64,000 nt of DNA from Goodfellowiella coeruleoviolacea (GCF_024171785.1 NZ_JAMTCK010000003.1:62001-126000), one strand, 5' to 3'. Counted from the first letter of the stretch, positions 24,507 through 33,138 are shown. Notes: a model not told the origin generated them from the sequence alone. Translations and numbers: made by a program.

Positions 24507-24525
24507 CGTTGTTGACATAACAACG
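24507..24525. promoter_or_regulatory. MarR-like palindrome upstream of TauE/SafE gene
   Basis: CGTTGTTGACATAACAACG is a perfect palindrome with 7-bp arms and a 5-bp centre, lying 13 bp before the GTG start. The sequence and spacing resemble operators of MarR/OhrR-type repressors. It overlaps a TTGACA-like hexamer, so a bound protein would block transcription. No MarR gene is adjacent. Confidence 0.7.
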
Positions 24526-24538
24526 AAAAGAGGTGGGT

Positions 24539-25294
24539 GTGACCGCGCTGGAGGCCGTGGGCATCGCGTTGGCCGGCCTGTTCGCGGGCACCATCAACAC
24601 CGTGGTCGGCTCGGGCACCCTGGTCACCTTCCCGGTGCTGCTCGCGGCCGGCTTCCCGCCGGTGACCGCCAACGTGTCCAACAGCCTCGGGCTGGTGCCC
24701 GGCTCGGTCAGCGGCGCCATCGGCTACCGGCGGGAGCTGGTCGGCCAGCGGGCCAGGCTGCTGCGGCTGGGCACCGCCTCGGTGCTCGGCGGCATCGTCG
24801 GCGCGATCCTGCTGCTCGTGCTGCCGGCGGACGCGTTCGCCGCCATCGTCCCCGCGCTCATCGCGGTCGCGCTGGTGCTGGTGGTGCTCCAGCCCTGGCT
24901 CGCCCGCAAGCTGGCCACCCGGCAGGGGCAGCGGCACGAGCACGGCGGCGTCGCCCTGTTCGTGGGCACGTTCCTCACCGGCATCTACGGCGGCTACTTC
25001 GGCGCGGCCCAGGGCGTGGTGGTGCTCGCGCTGGCCGGCATCCTCATCGACGAGACCTTGCAACGGCTCAACGCGGTCAAGAACATCCTCACCGCCACCG
25101 TGAACCTGGTGTCCGGGCTCATCTTCGTGTTCGCCGCGCACGTGGCATGGGACGCGGTCGCCCTGCTGGCGGTCGGCTCGATCGTGGGCGGCCAGATCGG
25201 CGCCAAGATCGGCCGGCGGCTGCCGCCGGCGGTGCTGCGCGCGGTCATCGTGGTGGTGGGCGTGGCCGCCATCCTCCAGCTGCTGCTCAAGTGA
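24539..25294 (+). CDS. TauE/SafE family sulfite/anion exporter-like permease
   Basis: 251 residues from GTG 24539, preferred over GTG 24533 because AAAGAGG sits 6 bases before it. Two homologous halves each begin with the family signature (FAGTINTVVGSGTLVTFPVLLAAG; GIYGGYFGAAQGVVVLALAGILI), giving about eight membrane helices. A short His-containing loop (RQGQRHEHGG) separates them. Members move sulfite, sulfoacetate, taurine-derived or other organic anions; the substrate here is unknown. A palindrome immediately upstream suggests ligand-responsive repression. Confidence 0.9.
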   Translation: MTALEAVGIALAGLFAGTINTVVGSGTLVTFPVLLAAGFPPVTANVSNSLGLVPGSVSGAIGYRRELVGQRARLLRLGTASVLGGIVGAILLLVLPADAFAAIVPALIAVALVLVVLQPWLARKLATRQGQRHEHGGVALFVGTFLTGIYGGYFGAAQGVVVLALAGILIDETLQRLNAVKNILTATVNLVSGLIFVFAAHVAWDAVALLAVGSIVGGQIGAKIGRRLPPAVLRAVIVVVGVAAILQLLLK

Positions 25295-25407
25295 CCCGGA
25301 CTGGTCCGGCTGTCGCAGTGACCAGCCTCCGTTGGCCCACGCGCCACCCGCCGCGGCCTGGTTAACCTCGCGGTGGGCGCGCGCACGCCAACGGAAGGGT
25401 GTGGCCG

Positions 25408-26013
25408 ATGACCACCACCAGAGCGCGGATGACACCGATCCTGCTGGCCGCGGTCTGCCTGGCCGGGGTGGCCGGGTGCAGCCAGGAGCAGGCGGCCAGC
25501 CACGCGCGGGCGCACCAGCACCACGTCGGGCAGACCGGCACGGCCACGGCCACGGCCGGCGCGGCCGCGCTGGGCCAGTCGTTCGGGTCACTGCCCGAGC
25601 TGTGGAAGTGGGTGCAGGACAGCACCGGTGAGTGCGCCGACGCCCGGCCGGCCAGCCGCCAGGAACTGGCCGACTACCTCGGTCCCACCCGGATCAGCTG
25701 GTACGACCCGTACGTGGCGGAGTGGGCGGTCTGCGGTGTGGCGCCCTACGACCGGCTGGGCCTGGTGCTGTTCAAACCCGACCAGCAGCGGGCGCTGGAG
25801 GAGTTCTGGAAGCGGGGCGTGGACAGCGGCGAACTCCAGGACAACTCGGACTGGGCGTTCGGCAACGGGTTCGCGGTCACCGCCGGCCCGCTGGGGGTCG
25901 AGGAACTGGGGCTGCACTACCTGTGGTGCGAGCCGGTCGACGACCCCCAGGCGCACCGCATCCCGGCGGACGTGGCCGGCTGCGACTTCGCCATGCCCCA
26001 GCACGAGCACTGA
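25408..26013 (+). CDS. Lipoprotein of unknown function
   Basis: 201 residues from ATG 25408, with GGAAGGGTGTGG upstream. The signal peptide ends in a VAGC lipobox (LAGVAGCSQE), followed by a His/Ala/Thr linker with a HARAHQHHVG stretch that could bind metal. The mature domain (from about residue 55) contains LPELWKWVQDSTGECADARP, YVAEWAVCGVAPYDRLGLVLF and LHYLWCEPVDDP, with four cysteines that may form two disulfides. I recognise no family. Ends before a strong bidirectional terminator shared with the aminotransferase gene. Confidence 0.75.
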   Translation: MTTTRARMTPILLAAVCLAGVAGCSQEQAASHARAHQHHVGQTGTATATAGAAALGQSFGSLPELWKWVQDSTGECADARPASRQELADYLGPTRISWYDPYVAEWAVCGVAPYDRLGLVLFKPDQQRALEEFWKRGVDSGELQDNSDWAFGNGFAVTAGPLGVEELGLHYLWCEPVDDPQAHRIPADVAGCDFAMPQHEH

Positions 26014-26032
26014 CCCGACCGGCGAGCCGGAC

Positions 26033-26060
26033 CGGGGTTGCCCGCCGCCGGGCAACCCCG
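26033..26060. terminator. Bidirectional terminator
   Basis: Perfect 12-bp arms (26033-26044, 26049-26060) with a CCGC loop, between converging genes. Confidence 0.85.
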
Positions 26061-26076
26061 CCGGTGCTCAGTTCCC

Positions 26077-27147
26077 TCAGCCCAACTCGAAGGAGCGGGC
26101 CGCGGCCAGGAACGCGTCGTTCTCCTCGGGCGTGCCCACCGTGACCCGGGCGCCGTCGCCGACGAAGGCGCGCACCACGACCCCGTGGTTCAGGCAGTGC
26201 TCGTTGAACTCCGCGGTCCGCTCGCCCAGCGGCAGCCACACGAAGTTGCCCTCCGAGCGCGGCACCTCGTAGCCGGCGGCCAGCAGCTCGCCGCGCACCC
26301 GGGTGCGCTCGCCCACCAGGTCGCGGCAGCGCGCCAGCAGCTCGTCCTCGGCGGCCAGCGAGGCGATGGCCGCGGTCTGCGCCAGGCTGTTGACCGAGAA
26401 CGGCACGTACACCTTGCGCAGGGTCGCGGCCACGCCCTCCGGCGCCACGCAGTAGCCCACCCGCAGCCCGGCCAGGCCGTAGGCCTTGGAGAAGGTGCGC
26501 AGCACGACCAGGTTGTCCCGGCCGCGCGCCCAGTGCTCCTTGGCCAGCTCCACCCCGTCCGGCACGTCCGGGTCGACCACGTACTCCCGGTAGGCCTCGT
26601 CCAGCACCACCAGCACGTCGTCCGGCACGGCGGCCAGGAACCGCTCCAGCTCCTGCCGGCGCAGCGCGGTGCCGGTCGGGTTGTTCGGGTTGCACACGAA
26701 GACCAGTCGGGTGGCCGGGGTGATGGCCGCGGCCATCGCGGTCAGGTCCAGCTCGTGGGTGCCGGTGAGCGGAACCGGCCTCGGCTGGGCGCCGACCACC
26801 CGGACCAGCACCGGGTACGCCTCGAAGGACCGCCAGCCGAAGACGACCTCGTCCCGGTCGGTGCAGGTGGCCTGGATGAGTTCCTGGCACAGGGTCACCG
26901 ACCCGCAGCCCACCGCCACCTGCGACTCCGGCACCGCCAGCTTGGCGGCCAGGTGGCGGACCAGTTCGGTGGCGCCGTTGTCCGGGTAGCGGTTGATCTC
27001 GCCGGCCGCCTTGCCGATCGCCTCCACCACGCTGGGCAGCGGGCCGGCCGAGACCTCGTTGCTGGCCAGCTTGATCGCGCCGGGCAGACTGCGACCGGGC
27101 ACGTATCCAGGGATGTGGTCAAGGTCGGCGCGGGTGCGCACGGTCAT
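26077..27147 (-). CDS. pat: Histidinol-phosphate/aromatic aminotransferase (HisC2/Pat)
   Basis: 356 residues from ATG 27147. Fold-type I aminotransferase with LASNEVSAGP near the start, VCNPNNPTGT, VVLDEAYREYV (PLP-ring Asp) and TFSKAYGLAGLRVGY, in which Lys221 forms the Schiff base. SEGNFVWLPLG near the C-terminus holds the carboxylate-binding Arg region. The sequence is closest to the actinobacterial HisC2/Pat branch, which converts phenylpyruvate or 4-hydroxyphenylpyruvate to Phe/Tyr rather than histidinol phosphate. The isolated position, away from a his operon, fits that. Divergent from the hydrolase at 27290 by 142 bp. Confidence 0.9.
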   Translation of the reverse strand: MTVRTRADLDHIPGYVPGRSLPGAIKLASNEVSAGPLPSVVEAIGKAAGEINRYPDNGATELVRHLAAKLAVPESQVAVGCGSVTLCQELIQATCTDRDEVVFGWRSFEAYPVLVRVVGAQPRPVPLTGTHELDLTAMAAAITPATRLVFVCNPNNPTGTALRRQELERFLAAVPDDVLVVLDEAYREYVVDPDVPDGVELAKEHWARGRDNLVVLRTFSKAYGLAGLRVGYCVAPEGVAATLRKVYVPFSVNSLAQTAAIASLAAEDELLARCRDLVGERTRVRGELLAAGYEVPRSEGNFVWLPLGERTAEFNEHCLNHGVVVRAFVGDGARVTVGTPEENDAFLAAARSFELG

Positions 27148-27289
27148 GCGGTGCTCCTCTTCCTCCTCCGGTCGCCGGCCCGGTCGCCGACTCGCAACAG
27201 GACGGTAACCGGGCCGCCGCTGTTCCGGTCATTGCTCCGTCTGGTTGGTCACGTTGACGTCTGTTCACCCTTACGTGGTTGGCTGAGGT

Positions 27290-27991
27290 ATGACCGAGAC
27301 CAGGACCGAAACCCTGCAGCTGACCGACGGCCGCGAACTCGTGCTGACCGTGGCGGAACCGGAGAACGCTGTCCGGGGTGGTCTTGTCGTGCTGCACGAG
27401 GCGCTCGGGGTCACCGACACCGTTCGCGGCCTGGTCGCCACCCTGGCCGACGAGGGCTGGCTGGCGGTCGCGCCACACCTGTTCCACGACGCCGAGGAAC
27501 CGGACCAGGCCGACGGCGGCTCCGCCGCGGTGCAGGCCAGGGTCGACCGGCTCACCGGCGAGTCCGTGCTCGCCGACACCGACGTGGCGTTCGTCTGGCT
27601 GGGCGAGCGCGGCGTGCCCGCCGACCAGATGGGCGTGATCGGGTTCGACCTGGGCGGTGCCGTCGCCCTGGTGGTCGCGGCCAGCCGCACCCTGGGCGCG
27701 GCGGTCAGCGTCGCCGGCGGCGGGGTGCTGGCGCCGATCTCGCCCGGGCTGCCCGCGCTGGTGGAGGTGGCCGGCGAGCTGGCCAGCCCGTGGCTGGGGC
27801 TGTACGGCGACGAGGACGAGGCGATTCCCGTGGAGGACGTGGAAAAGCTGCGGGACGCGGCGGCCAGTGCCAAGGTGGCCACCAACGTGGTGCGCTTCGC
27901 CGGGGCCAACCACCGGTTCGACGCCTCGCCCGAGGCCGCGGCCGAGGCCTGGCAGCGGGCGCTGAACTGGTTCGACTCCCACCTGCGCTGA
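27290..27991 (+). CDS. Dienelactone hydrolase family protein with Asp at the nucleophile
   Basis: 233 residues from ATG 27290. Alpha/beta hydrolase of the DLH family: VVLHEALGVTDTVRGLVATLADEGWLAVAPHLF at the N-terminus is typical. The nucleophile elbow, normally GxCxGG, reads GFDLGG with Asp120. The charge-relay residues Asp174 (YGDEDEAIP) and His208 (AGANHRFD) are kept. So the triad is Asp-Asp-His, as in haloalkane dehalogenases and epoxide hydrolases, rather than Cys-Asp-His. The reaction is unknown; either the chemistry has changed or the protein is no longer a dienelactone hydrolase. Confidence 0.85.
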   Translation: MTETRTETLQLTDGRELVLTVAEPENAVRGGLVVLHEALGVTDTVRGLVATLADEGWLAVAPHLFHDAEEPDQADGGSAAVQARVDRLTGESVLADTDVAFVWLGERGVPADQMGVIGFDLGGAVALVVAASRTLGAAVSVAGGGVLAPISPGLPALVEVAGELASPWLGLYGDEDEAIPVEDVEKLRDAAASAKVATNVVRFAGANHRFDASPEAAAEAWQRALNWFDSHLR

Positions 27992-28013
27992 CGCCTCGGG
28001 CAGGCACCGGACA

Positions 28014-28041
28014 CCGCTGAACAGAGCACGGCGTTCAGCGG
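28014..28041 (+). terminator. Hairpin after the DLH-like gene
   Basis: CCGCTGAAC (28014-28022) pairs with GTTCAGCGG (28033-28041), 10-base loop. There is no U-tract. Confidence 0.55.
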
Positions 28042-28140
28042 TTCGGCGGTGTGCGCGCAGAAAGTTCGCAAAAGCGGGAACCGGAACACGATTCGCTGCT
28101 TCAATTCCAGCGGGTGCACCACTTAGCGATGGGGGCAGGG

Positions 28141-28647
28141 GTGGAGACTGACTCGGGAACGCAGACAACGGTGGACGCCGCATCCGTGGCGACCACCTCC
28201 GGGGTGCTGCTCCCCGCGGACGACCAGGTGACCGCCGCGGCCGGGCAGCCGGCCACCACCGACGGGCAGCTGTCGTTCGCGGTCGGCGCGATCGTCCAGA
28301 TCGGCGGGGCCGTGGCCGAGGGCGCGGTGCGGCTGACCGAGGAAGCCGCGCAGGGCATCCTCCAGGTGATCGGCTCGGCCCGCACCGAACTGGCCACCCT
28401 CCAGCGCAACGCCGAACAGGACCTGGGCACTCCACTGCTGTTCGGCAACAACTTCGTCGGGCGGGCCATCGCCGAGCGGCTGCGCGGGGTGGCCAGCGAG
28501 GGCGCCGAGTCGGCCGTGGGCGTGGTGACCAGCTTCGCCGAGGTGCTCGACCAGGTGGAGGCGACCGTCCGGGCCGCGGCGGGACTGCTCACCGACACCG
28601 ACGCCGCGGCCGGGCAGGCGATCACGCGGGCCGGGGGGCAGCGGTGA
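28141..28647 (+). CDS. ESX-associated small protein, first gene of PPE/EspG operon
   Basis: 168 residues if started at GTG 28141; ATG 28129 and an upstream GTG at 28051 are in frame. No signal peptide. A Thr/Ala-rich disordered N-terminus (about 1-50) is followed by a long Ala-rich helical part (GAVAEGAVRLTEEAAQGILQVIG; ESAVGVVTSFAEVLDQVEATVRAAAGLL), as expected for a helical-hairpin partner. Its stop overlaps the start of the PPE-like gene (GTGA), so the two are translationally coupled and their products probably pair, as PE and PPE do. I see no PE motif or YxxxD/E, so this is inferred from position. Confidence 0.65.
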   Translation: METDSGTQTTVDAASVATTSGVLLPADDQVTAAAGQPATTDGQLSFAVGAIVQIGGAVAEGAVRLTEEAAQGILQVIGSARTELATLQRNAEQDLGTPLLFGNNFVGRAIAERLRGVASEGAESAVGVVTSFAEVLDQVEATVRAAAGLLTDTDAAAGQAITRAGGQR

Positions 28648-30005
28648 ACGAGTCGTACCCGCAGCCGCCGCGCACCGAGCCGGCCAACCTGAACGAGCCG
28701 GTGGACTGGATGGCCTGGAGCCACCAGGAGCTGTACGACATGATCCACACCGGCGTTGACCTGGCCGCGGCCAGCGCGGTGGTGGCCGGCTGGACCAGGC
28801 TGGGCAACGGCCTGCACGACATCGCCCAGCAGCTGCTCAACGCGGTGCAGGCCTCGGAGAGCGGCTGGGAGGGCGCCGCGGCCGACCAGGCCCGCCAGGG
28901 CATGCGCGCCGTGGCCGACTGGACGATCAGCACCGGCGACCTGGCCCACCAGGCCGCCTCCGCCGTCGCCGCCGAGATCGAGCACGTGGAGCTGGCCAGG
29001 GCCACCATGCCGCCGCCCACGGCGACCTCGTCGCTGGACCTGTCCGGCTTCCTGCCGGCCAGCACCGGCACCGACCCGGTGGCGGGCGGCGCCGAGGCGA
29101 CACACATGTCCAGTGCGTCCTCGGACAACAAGCCCGGGTTGATCGAGGGCAGCGGACCGGCGGACAGCGCCGGCGGCTTCGTCTCGGTGCTCGGCGGCGA
29201 CTCCGGCGGCTCCAGCTCCCTGGTCAGCGGCGAGGTGCCGGACACCTCCAGCGGTGGCGGCGAAACGGTCAGCGGGGTCTACTTCCTCGTCGGCGACCCC
29301 GGCAACGACCTGGCCGCCAACCAGGCCAGCGCGGACGCCGCGCACCGCGAGGCCGCCAACGTGATGAGCCAGTTCCAGGCCAACTCCAGTGCCGTGGACA
29401 GCACGGTTCCCTCGTTCTACGCGCCGACCAACCCCGTGCTGGACCCCAGCCAGAAGGCGGTGGCGCTCCCGCCGACAGGCACGCCGACACCGGTCGGCGC
29501 CGAACCCGCCGGCCCGGTGGGTGGCGGTGCCGTGGTGGGCGGCCGCACGCCCGGCGGGTACTCCGGCGGCTACCCCGGTCGGATCGCGGCCCTGACCCCC
29601 GGCGTGTCCGGCGGCACGGTCACCGGGCGGGGCGGCGCGTTCGGCATCGGCGCGCCCGGGTCGCAGCCCGGTGCGGGCCAGTCGCCGCTGGACCGGGTGG
29701 GCGGCCGGGCCGGCGGCGTGGTCGCCAACGAACCGCTGGCCCCTCGGCCGGGCGGTGCGGGCGGCCCCGGCAGCGGTGGCCTCGCCGCTGCCGCGCGGGG
29801 CGGCGCCGGTGCCGGGGTTGGTGCTGGTGCTGGTGCTGGTGCCGGCGGGTACGGCGGCATGCCGCTGGGCGCGCGCGGCGACGACGACCGGGAGCACCGG
29901 CGGCCGGACTACCTGGAGGAGGACGACAACATCTTCGGCCTCGACGGGCAGTACGCGCCGCCGGTGATCGGGGAGTCCAGCAGAGGGCGGCACGACGATG
30001 ACTGA
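28644..30005 (+). CDS. PPE/WXG100-like ESX (type VII) substrate
   Basis: 453 residues from GTG 28644, overlapping the previous stop by 4 bp. The N-terminal ~120 residues form a PPE-like helical domain (VDWMAWSHQELYDMIHTG, VAGWTRLGNGLHDIAQQLLNAV) with a W-x-G turn (SGWEGAAADQARQGM). No Sec signal. The rest is a long Gly/Ser/Pro-rich region containing a hexanucleotide tract (GGTGCT-type, 29820-29843) that encodes GAGAGAGAG, ending in an acidic C-terminus. It ends 8 bp inside the EspG gene. Expected to be secreted by a type VII (ESX) system encoded elsewhere, with EspG as chaperone. Confidence 0.82.
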   Translation: MNESYPQPPRTEPANLNEPVDWMAWSHQELYDMIHTGVDLAAASAVVAGWTRLGNGLHDIAQQLLNAVQASESGWEGAAADQARQGMRAVADWTISTGDLAHQAASAVAAEIEHVELARATMPPPTATSSLDLSGFLPASTGTDPVAGGAEATHMSSASSDNKPGLIEGSGPADSAGGFVSVLGGDSGGSSSLVSGEVPDTSSGGGETVSGVYFLVGDPGNDLAANQASADAAHREAANVMSQFQANSSAVDSTVPSFYAPTNPVLDPSQKAVALPPTGTPTPVGAEPAGPVGGGAVVGGRTPGGYSGGYPGRIAALTPGVSGGTVTGRGGAFGIGAPGSQPGAGQSPLDRVGGRAGGVVANEPLAPRPGGAGGPGSGGLAAAARGGAGAGVGAGAGAGAGGYGGMPLGARGDDDREHRRPDYLEEDDNIFGLDGQYAPPVIGESSRGRHDDD

Positions 30006-30747
30006 TCCGGAACACGACTGGATCAGGCTGGCGCTGCCCGAGTTCTTCGCGCTGTGGCGCACCCACCACCCCGGCCACGAGCGGGTGCCGCTGGGCGTGC
30101 CGCACTTCGGCGCCACCGCCGAGGACCGCCGGGTGCTGGTGGACACCGCCTCGCGGACGTTGTCCCAACGGGGGCTGGGCACCGTGCACCAGCCAGCCCG
30201 CGACCTGGAGCTGCTGCTGTCCGCGCTGGCCAGGACCGGCACCACCGCCGTGCACTTCCACGAGGTCTACCCGGACTGGCGGGCCACCGGCGTGGTCGTG
30301 CGGGGTGTCATCGCCGCCCGGGTGGACCAGGAGGTGCTGCTCGCCCCGGTCCGGCGCGCCCGGCTGGCGCCCGCGGCCGTGAGCGTGCTGCCCGACCACG
30401 TGGCCGGTCCCGGCCGCTCGGTCAACGTGCGGTGGGCCGACTACCAGCGGGCCGCCCGGATCGGCTCGGCCGAGGGCACCGAGGCGTTCCTCGACGAGCT
30501 GCGCGCGGCCGGCGTGCGCGAACCCGAGGCACGCACCCTGCTGCGCGTGGTCAGCGGCCGGCGCGGCGGCGGCCAGTTCAGCGCGCGCGGCCAGGGCTCG
30601 GGCAGCAACCCGGTCAACTGGCTGGACACCGCCGAGGGCCGGTACGCGCTGCGGCGCAGCCGGGAGTACCTGGTCGTCACCCCGGTCGACGCCAACCGGC
30701 TGACCGGCACGGTGGCCGACCTGATCGGTGAGCCACGGGCGAACTGA
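29998..30747 (+). CDS. espG: EspG family ESX secretion chaperone
   Basis: 249 residues from ATG 29998, overlapping the PPE-like gene by 8 bp. Family features: LALPEFFALWRTH near the N-terminus, RDLELLLSALARTGTTAVHFHEVYPD, VRGVIAARVDQEVLLAPVRRARLA, and the C-terminal ALRRSREYLVVTPVDANRLTGTVADLI, which matches the conserved end of ESX EspG proteins. EspG is cytosolic and binds the tip of cognate PPE proteins to keep them soluble and deliver them to the ESX ATPase. The tight operon gives a specific pairing with the product of 28644-30005. Confidence 0.88.
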   Translation: MTDPEHDWIRLALPEFFALWRTHHPGHERVPLGVPHFGATAEDRRVLVDTASRTLSQRGLGTVHQPARDLELLLSALARTGTTAVHFHEVYPDWRATGVVVRGVIAARVDQEVLLAPVRRARLAPAAVSVLPDHVAGPGRSVNVRWADYQRAARIGSAEGTEAFLDELRAAGVREPEARTLLRVVSGRRGGGQFSARGQGSGSNPVNWLDTAEGRYALRRSREYLVVTPVDANRLTGTVADLIGEPRAN

Positions 30748-30807
30748 GCACGGCCCCCGGGCCACAAGAGGTGGTCAAGCGGTCCCGGATCGACTAGGAA
30801 CGGGGCC

Positions 30808-32832
30808 ATGACGGACACTCCGGCCGGCAGCGTTGCCGGCAAGCCCGAGGCCGCCGGCGGTGCGCCCGAGGTGTTGTGGCGGCCAGCGCCGGACCAGGAG
30901 GAAACCGGCCGGATGGCGGCCTTCCGCGCCTGGCTGCGCGCCGAACGCGGCCTCGACCTGCCCGACTACCAGCGGCTGTGGGAATGGTCCACCACCGACC
31001 TGGCCGGCTTCTGGGGCGCGGTGGCCGAGTTCTGCGACGTGCGCTTCCACCAGCGGCCCGAGCGGGTGCTCAGCGACGAGACCATGCCGGGCGCGCGCTG
31101 GTTCCCCGGTGCCACCCTGAACTACGCGGAACACGCGCTGCGGCCCGGACCGGGCAAGGCGGACGACGACCCGGCCGTGCTGTTCCACCGCGAGGACGGG
31201 CACGCCGAGCGGCTGACCTACGGCGAACTGCGCGCCCAGGTGGCGGCCGTGCGGGCCGGGCTGGCCGACCTCGGGGTGGGGCGCGGCGACCGGGTGGTGG
31301 CGCTGGCCCCGAACTGCCCGCAGACCCTGGTGGCCTTCCTGGCCGCGGCCAGCCTCGGCGCCACCTGGTCGTCGTGCTCGCCCGACTTCGGCGCACGCGC
31401 CATCGCCGACCGGTTCACCCAGATCAAGCCGGCCGTGCTGATCGCGGTGGCCGGCTACCGCTACAGCGGGCGGGCCTTCGACGTGCGACCCACCGTGGAG
31501 CGGCTGCGCGCCGACCTGCCGGACCTGCGCGCCACCGTGGTGATCGACTACCTGGACAACGGCGCCACCGTGCCCGGCCAGGTCAGCTGGACCGACCTGG
31601 TGGACCGGCACGCCGGCGCCGAGCTGGCCTACGAGCCGGTGCCGTTCGACCACCCGCTGTGGGTGCTCTACTCCTCGGGCACCACCGGGCTGCCCAAGGG
31701 CATCGTGCACGGGCACGGCGGGATCGTGCTGGAACACCTCAAGGCGCTGTCCCTGCACGCCGACCTCGGGCCGGGCCAGCGGTTCTTCTGGTTCACCACC
31801 ACCGGCTGGATGATGTGGAACTTCCTGATCTCCGGCCTGCTGGTGGGCACGACCATCGTGCTGTTCGACGGCAGCCCCGGCCACCCGGACCTGACCGCGC
31901 TGTGGCGGCTGGCCGAGCGCTACCGGATCACCTACTTCGGCACGTCCGCCCCGTACGTGCAGTCCTGCCTCAAGGAGGGGCTGCGCCCGGCCGAGGCGTT
32001 CGACCTGTCCGCGCTGCGCACGGTGGGCTCCACCGGTGCGCCGCTGTCGCCCGAGGGGTTCGCGTGGATCAGCGAGGCCATCGGGCCGCACGTGCAGCCG
32101 GCCAGCGTGTCCGGTGGCACCGACCTGTGCACGGCGTTCGTCGGCGCCGCGCCGGACGTGCCGGTGTGGCGCGGTGAGCTGTCCTGCCGGATGCTGGGCG
32201 CGGCCGTGGCCGCCTTCGACGAGCAGGGCCGCGCACTGGACGACGAGGTCGGCGAGCTGGTCATCACCAAGCCGATGCCGTCCATGCCGGTGTTCTTCTG
32301 GAACGACCCGGACGGCACCCGGCTGCGCGAGGCGTACTTCGAGAACTACCCGGGCGTGTGGCGGCACGGCGACTGGATCCGGATCACCCCGCGCGGCTCA
32401 GCGGTGATCTACGGCCGCAGCGACTCCACCCTGAACCGGGGTGGCGTGCGCATGGGCACCAGCGAGTTCTACCGGGTGGTCGAGTCGTTCCCGGAGATCG
32501 CCGACTCACTGGTCATCGACACCACCGGCGCCGGCCAGCCCGAGGGCGAACTGCTGTGCTTCGTGGTGCTGGCGCCCGGCGCGGAGCTGGCCGAGGTGGA
32601 GCCGGCCCTGCGGCGGGAACTGCGCGCCCAGCTCTCGCCCAGGCACGTGCCCAACCGGTTCGTGGCCGTGCGGGAGATCCCGCGCACCCTCAACGGCAAG
32701 AAGTGCGAGGTGCCGGTGAAGAAGATCCTGGCCGGCACCCCGCCGGACCGGGCGGTCAGCCGCGACGCGCTGAGCAACCCGGACTCGCTGACCCCGTTCC
32801 TCGACCTGGCCAGCACCAACCACCAGGCCTGA
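30808..32832 (+). CDS. aacS: Acetoacetyl-CoA synthetase (acetoacetate-CoA ligase)
   Basis: 674 residues from ATG 30808. ANL superfamily enzyme of the acetoacetate ligase branch (EC 6.2.1.16). FRAWLRAERGLDLPDYQRLWEWS is typical of the N-terminus. The P-loop YSSGTTGLPKGIVHGHGG is at about 287-304, followed by FWFTTTGWMMWNFLISGLLVG. SGGTDLCTAFVG replaces the acetyl-CoA synthetase form, and the C-terminal NGKKCEVPVKKIL carries the adenylation lysine. It activates acetoacetate with ATP and CoA in the cytosol, feeding ketone bodies or leucine breakdown products into lipid or polyketide synthesis. Confidence 0.95.
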   Translation: MTDTPAGSVAGKPEAAGGAPEVLWRPAPDQEETGRMAAFRAWLRAERGLDLPDYQRLWEWSTTDLAGFWGAVAEFCDVRFHQRPERVLSDETMPGARWFPGATLNYAEHALRPGPGKADDDPAVLFHREDGHAERLTYGELRAQVAAVRAGLADLGVGRGDRVVALAPNCPQTLVAFLAAASLGATWSSCSPDFGARAIADRFTQIKPAVLIAVAGYRYSGRAFDVRPTVERLRADLPDLRATVVIDYLDNGATVPGQVSWTDLVDRHAGAELAYEPVPFDHPLWVLYSSGTTGLPKGIVHGHGGIVLEHLKALSLHADLGPGQRFFWFTTTGWMMWNFLISGLLVGTTIVLFDGSPGHPDLTALWRLAERYRITYFGTSAPYVQSCLKEGLRPAEAFDLSALRTVGSTGAPLSPEGFAWISEAIGPHVQPASVSGGTDLCTAFVGAAPDVPVWRGELSCRMLGAAVAAFDEQGRALDDEVGELVITKPMPSMPVFFWNDPDGTRLREAYFENYPGVWRHGDWIRITPRGSAVIYGRSDSTLNRGGVRMGTSEFYRVVESFPEIADSLVIDTTGAGQPEGELLCFVVLAPGAELAEVEPALRRELRAQLSPRHVPNRFVAVREIPRTLNGKKCEVPVKKILAGTPPDRAVSRDALSNPDSLTPFLDLASTNHQA

Positions 32833-32853
32833 CATCCGTGTCGTAGATCACAA

Positions 32854-32909
32854 ACCCGTCGGGCGGCCTTCCGGCCGGTTTCACCCGGGAAAACCACCGC
32901 CCGACGGGT
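32854..32909 (+). terminator. Long-loop hairpin after aacS
   Basis: Perfect 13-bp arms (32854-32866 and 32897-32909) with a 30-base loop, 22 bp after the stop. Confidence 0.65.
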
Positions 32910-33043
32910 GGATGTCCGACCGGTTACAAGCCGTTGACCAGCGGCGATGACCGGGCGGGGGGCGTAGCCTCGATTGTGCAGGGGGGCGTTTTGCTTCCTG
33001 GGGGCCGGCATGTGTAATCTATGCGCCGTGGCCGCGGGCCCCG

Positions 33044-33134
33044 GGAGGCTTCGCCTAGTCTGGTCTATGGCGCCGCACTGCTAATGCGGTTGGGGGCTTA
33101 AACCCCCTCCCGGGTTCAAATCCCGGAGCCTCCG
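33044..33134 (+). tRNA. tRNA-Ser (anticodon GCU)
   Basis: 91 nt. The acceptor stem GGAGGCT pairs with AGCCTCC (33127-33133), discriminator G. The anticodon loop CTGCTAA gives GCU. A large variable arm (TGGGGGCTTAAACCCCC) confirms a serine tRNA. CCA is not encoded. Confidence 0.97.
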
Positions 33135-33138
33135 CAAC

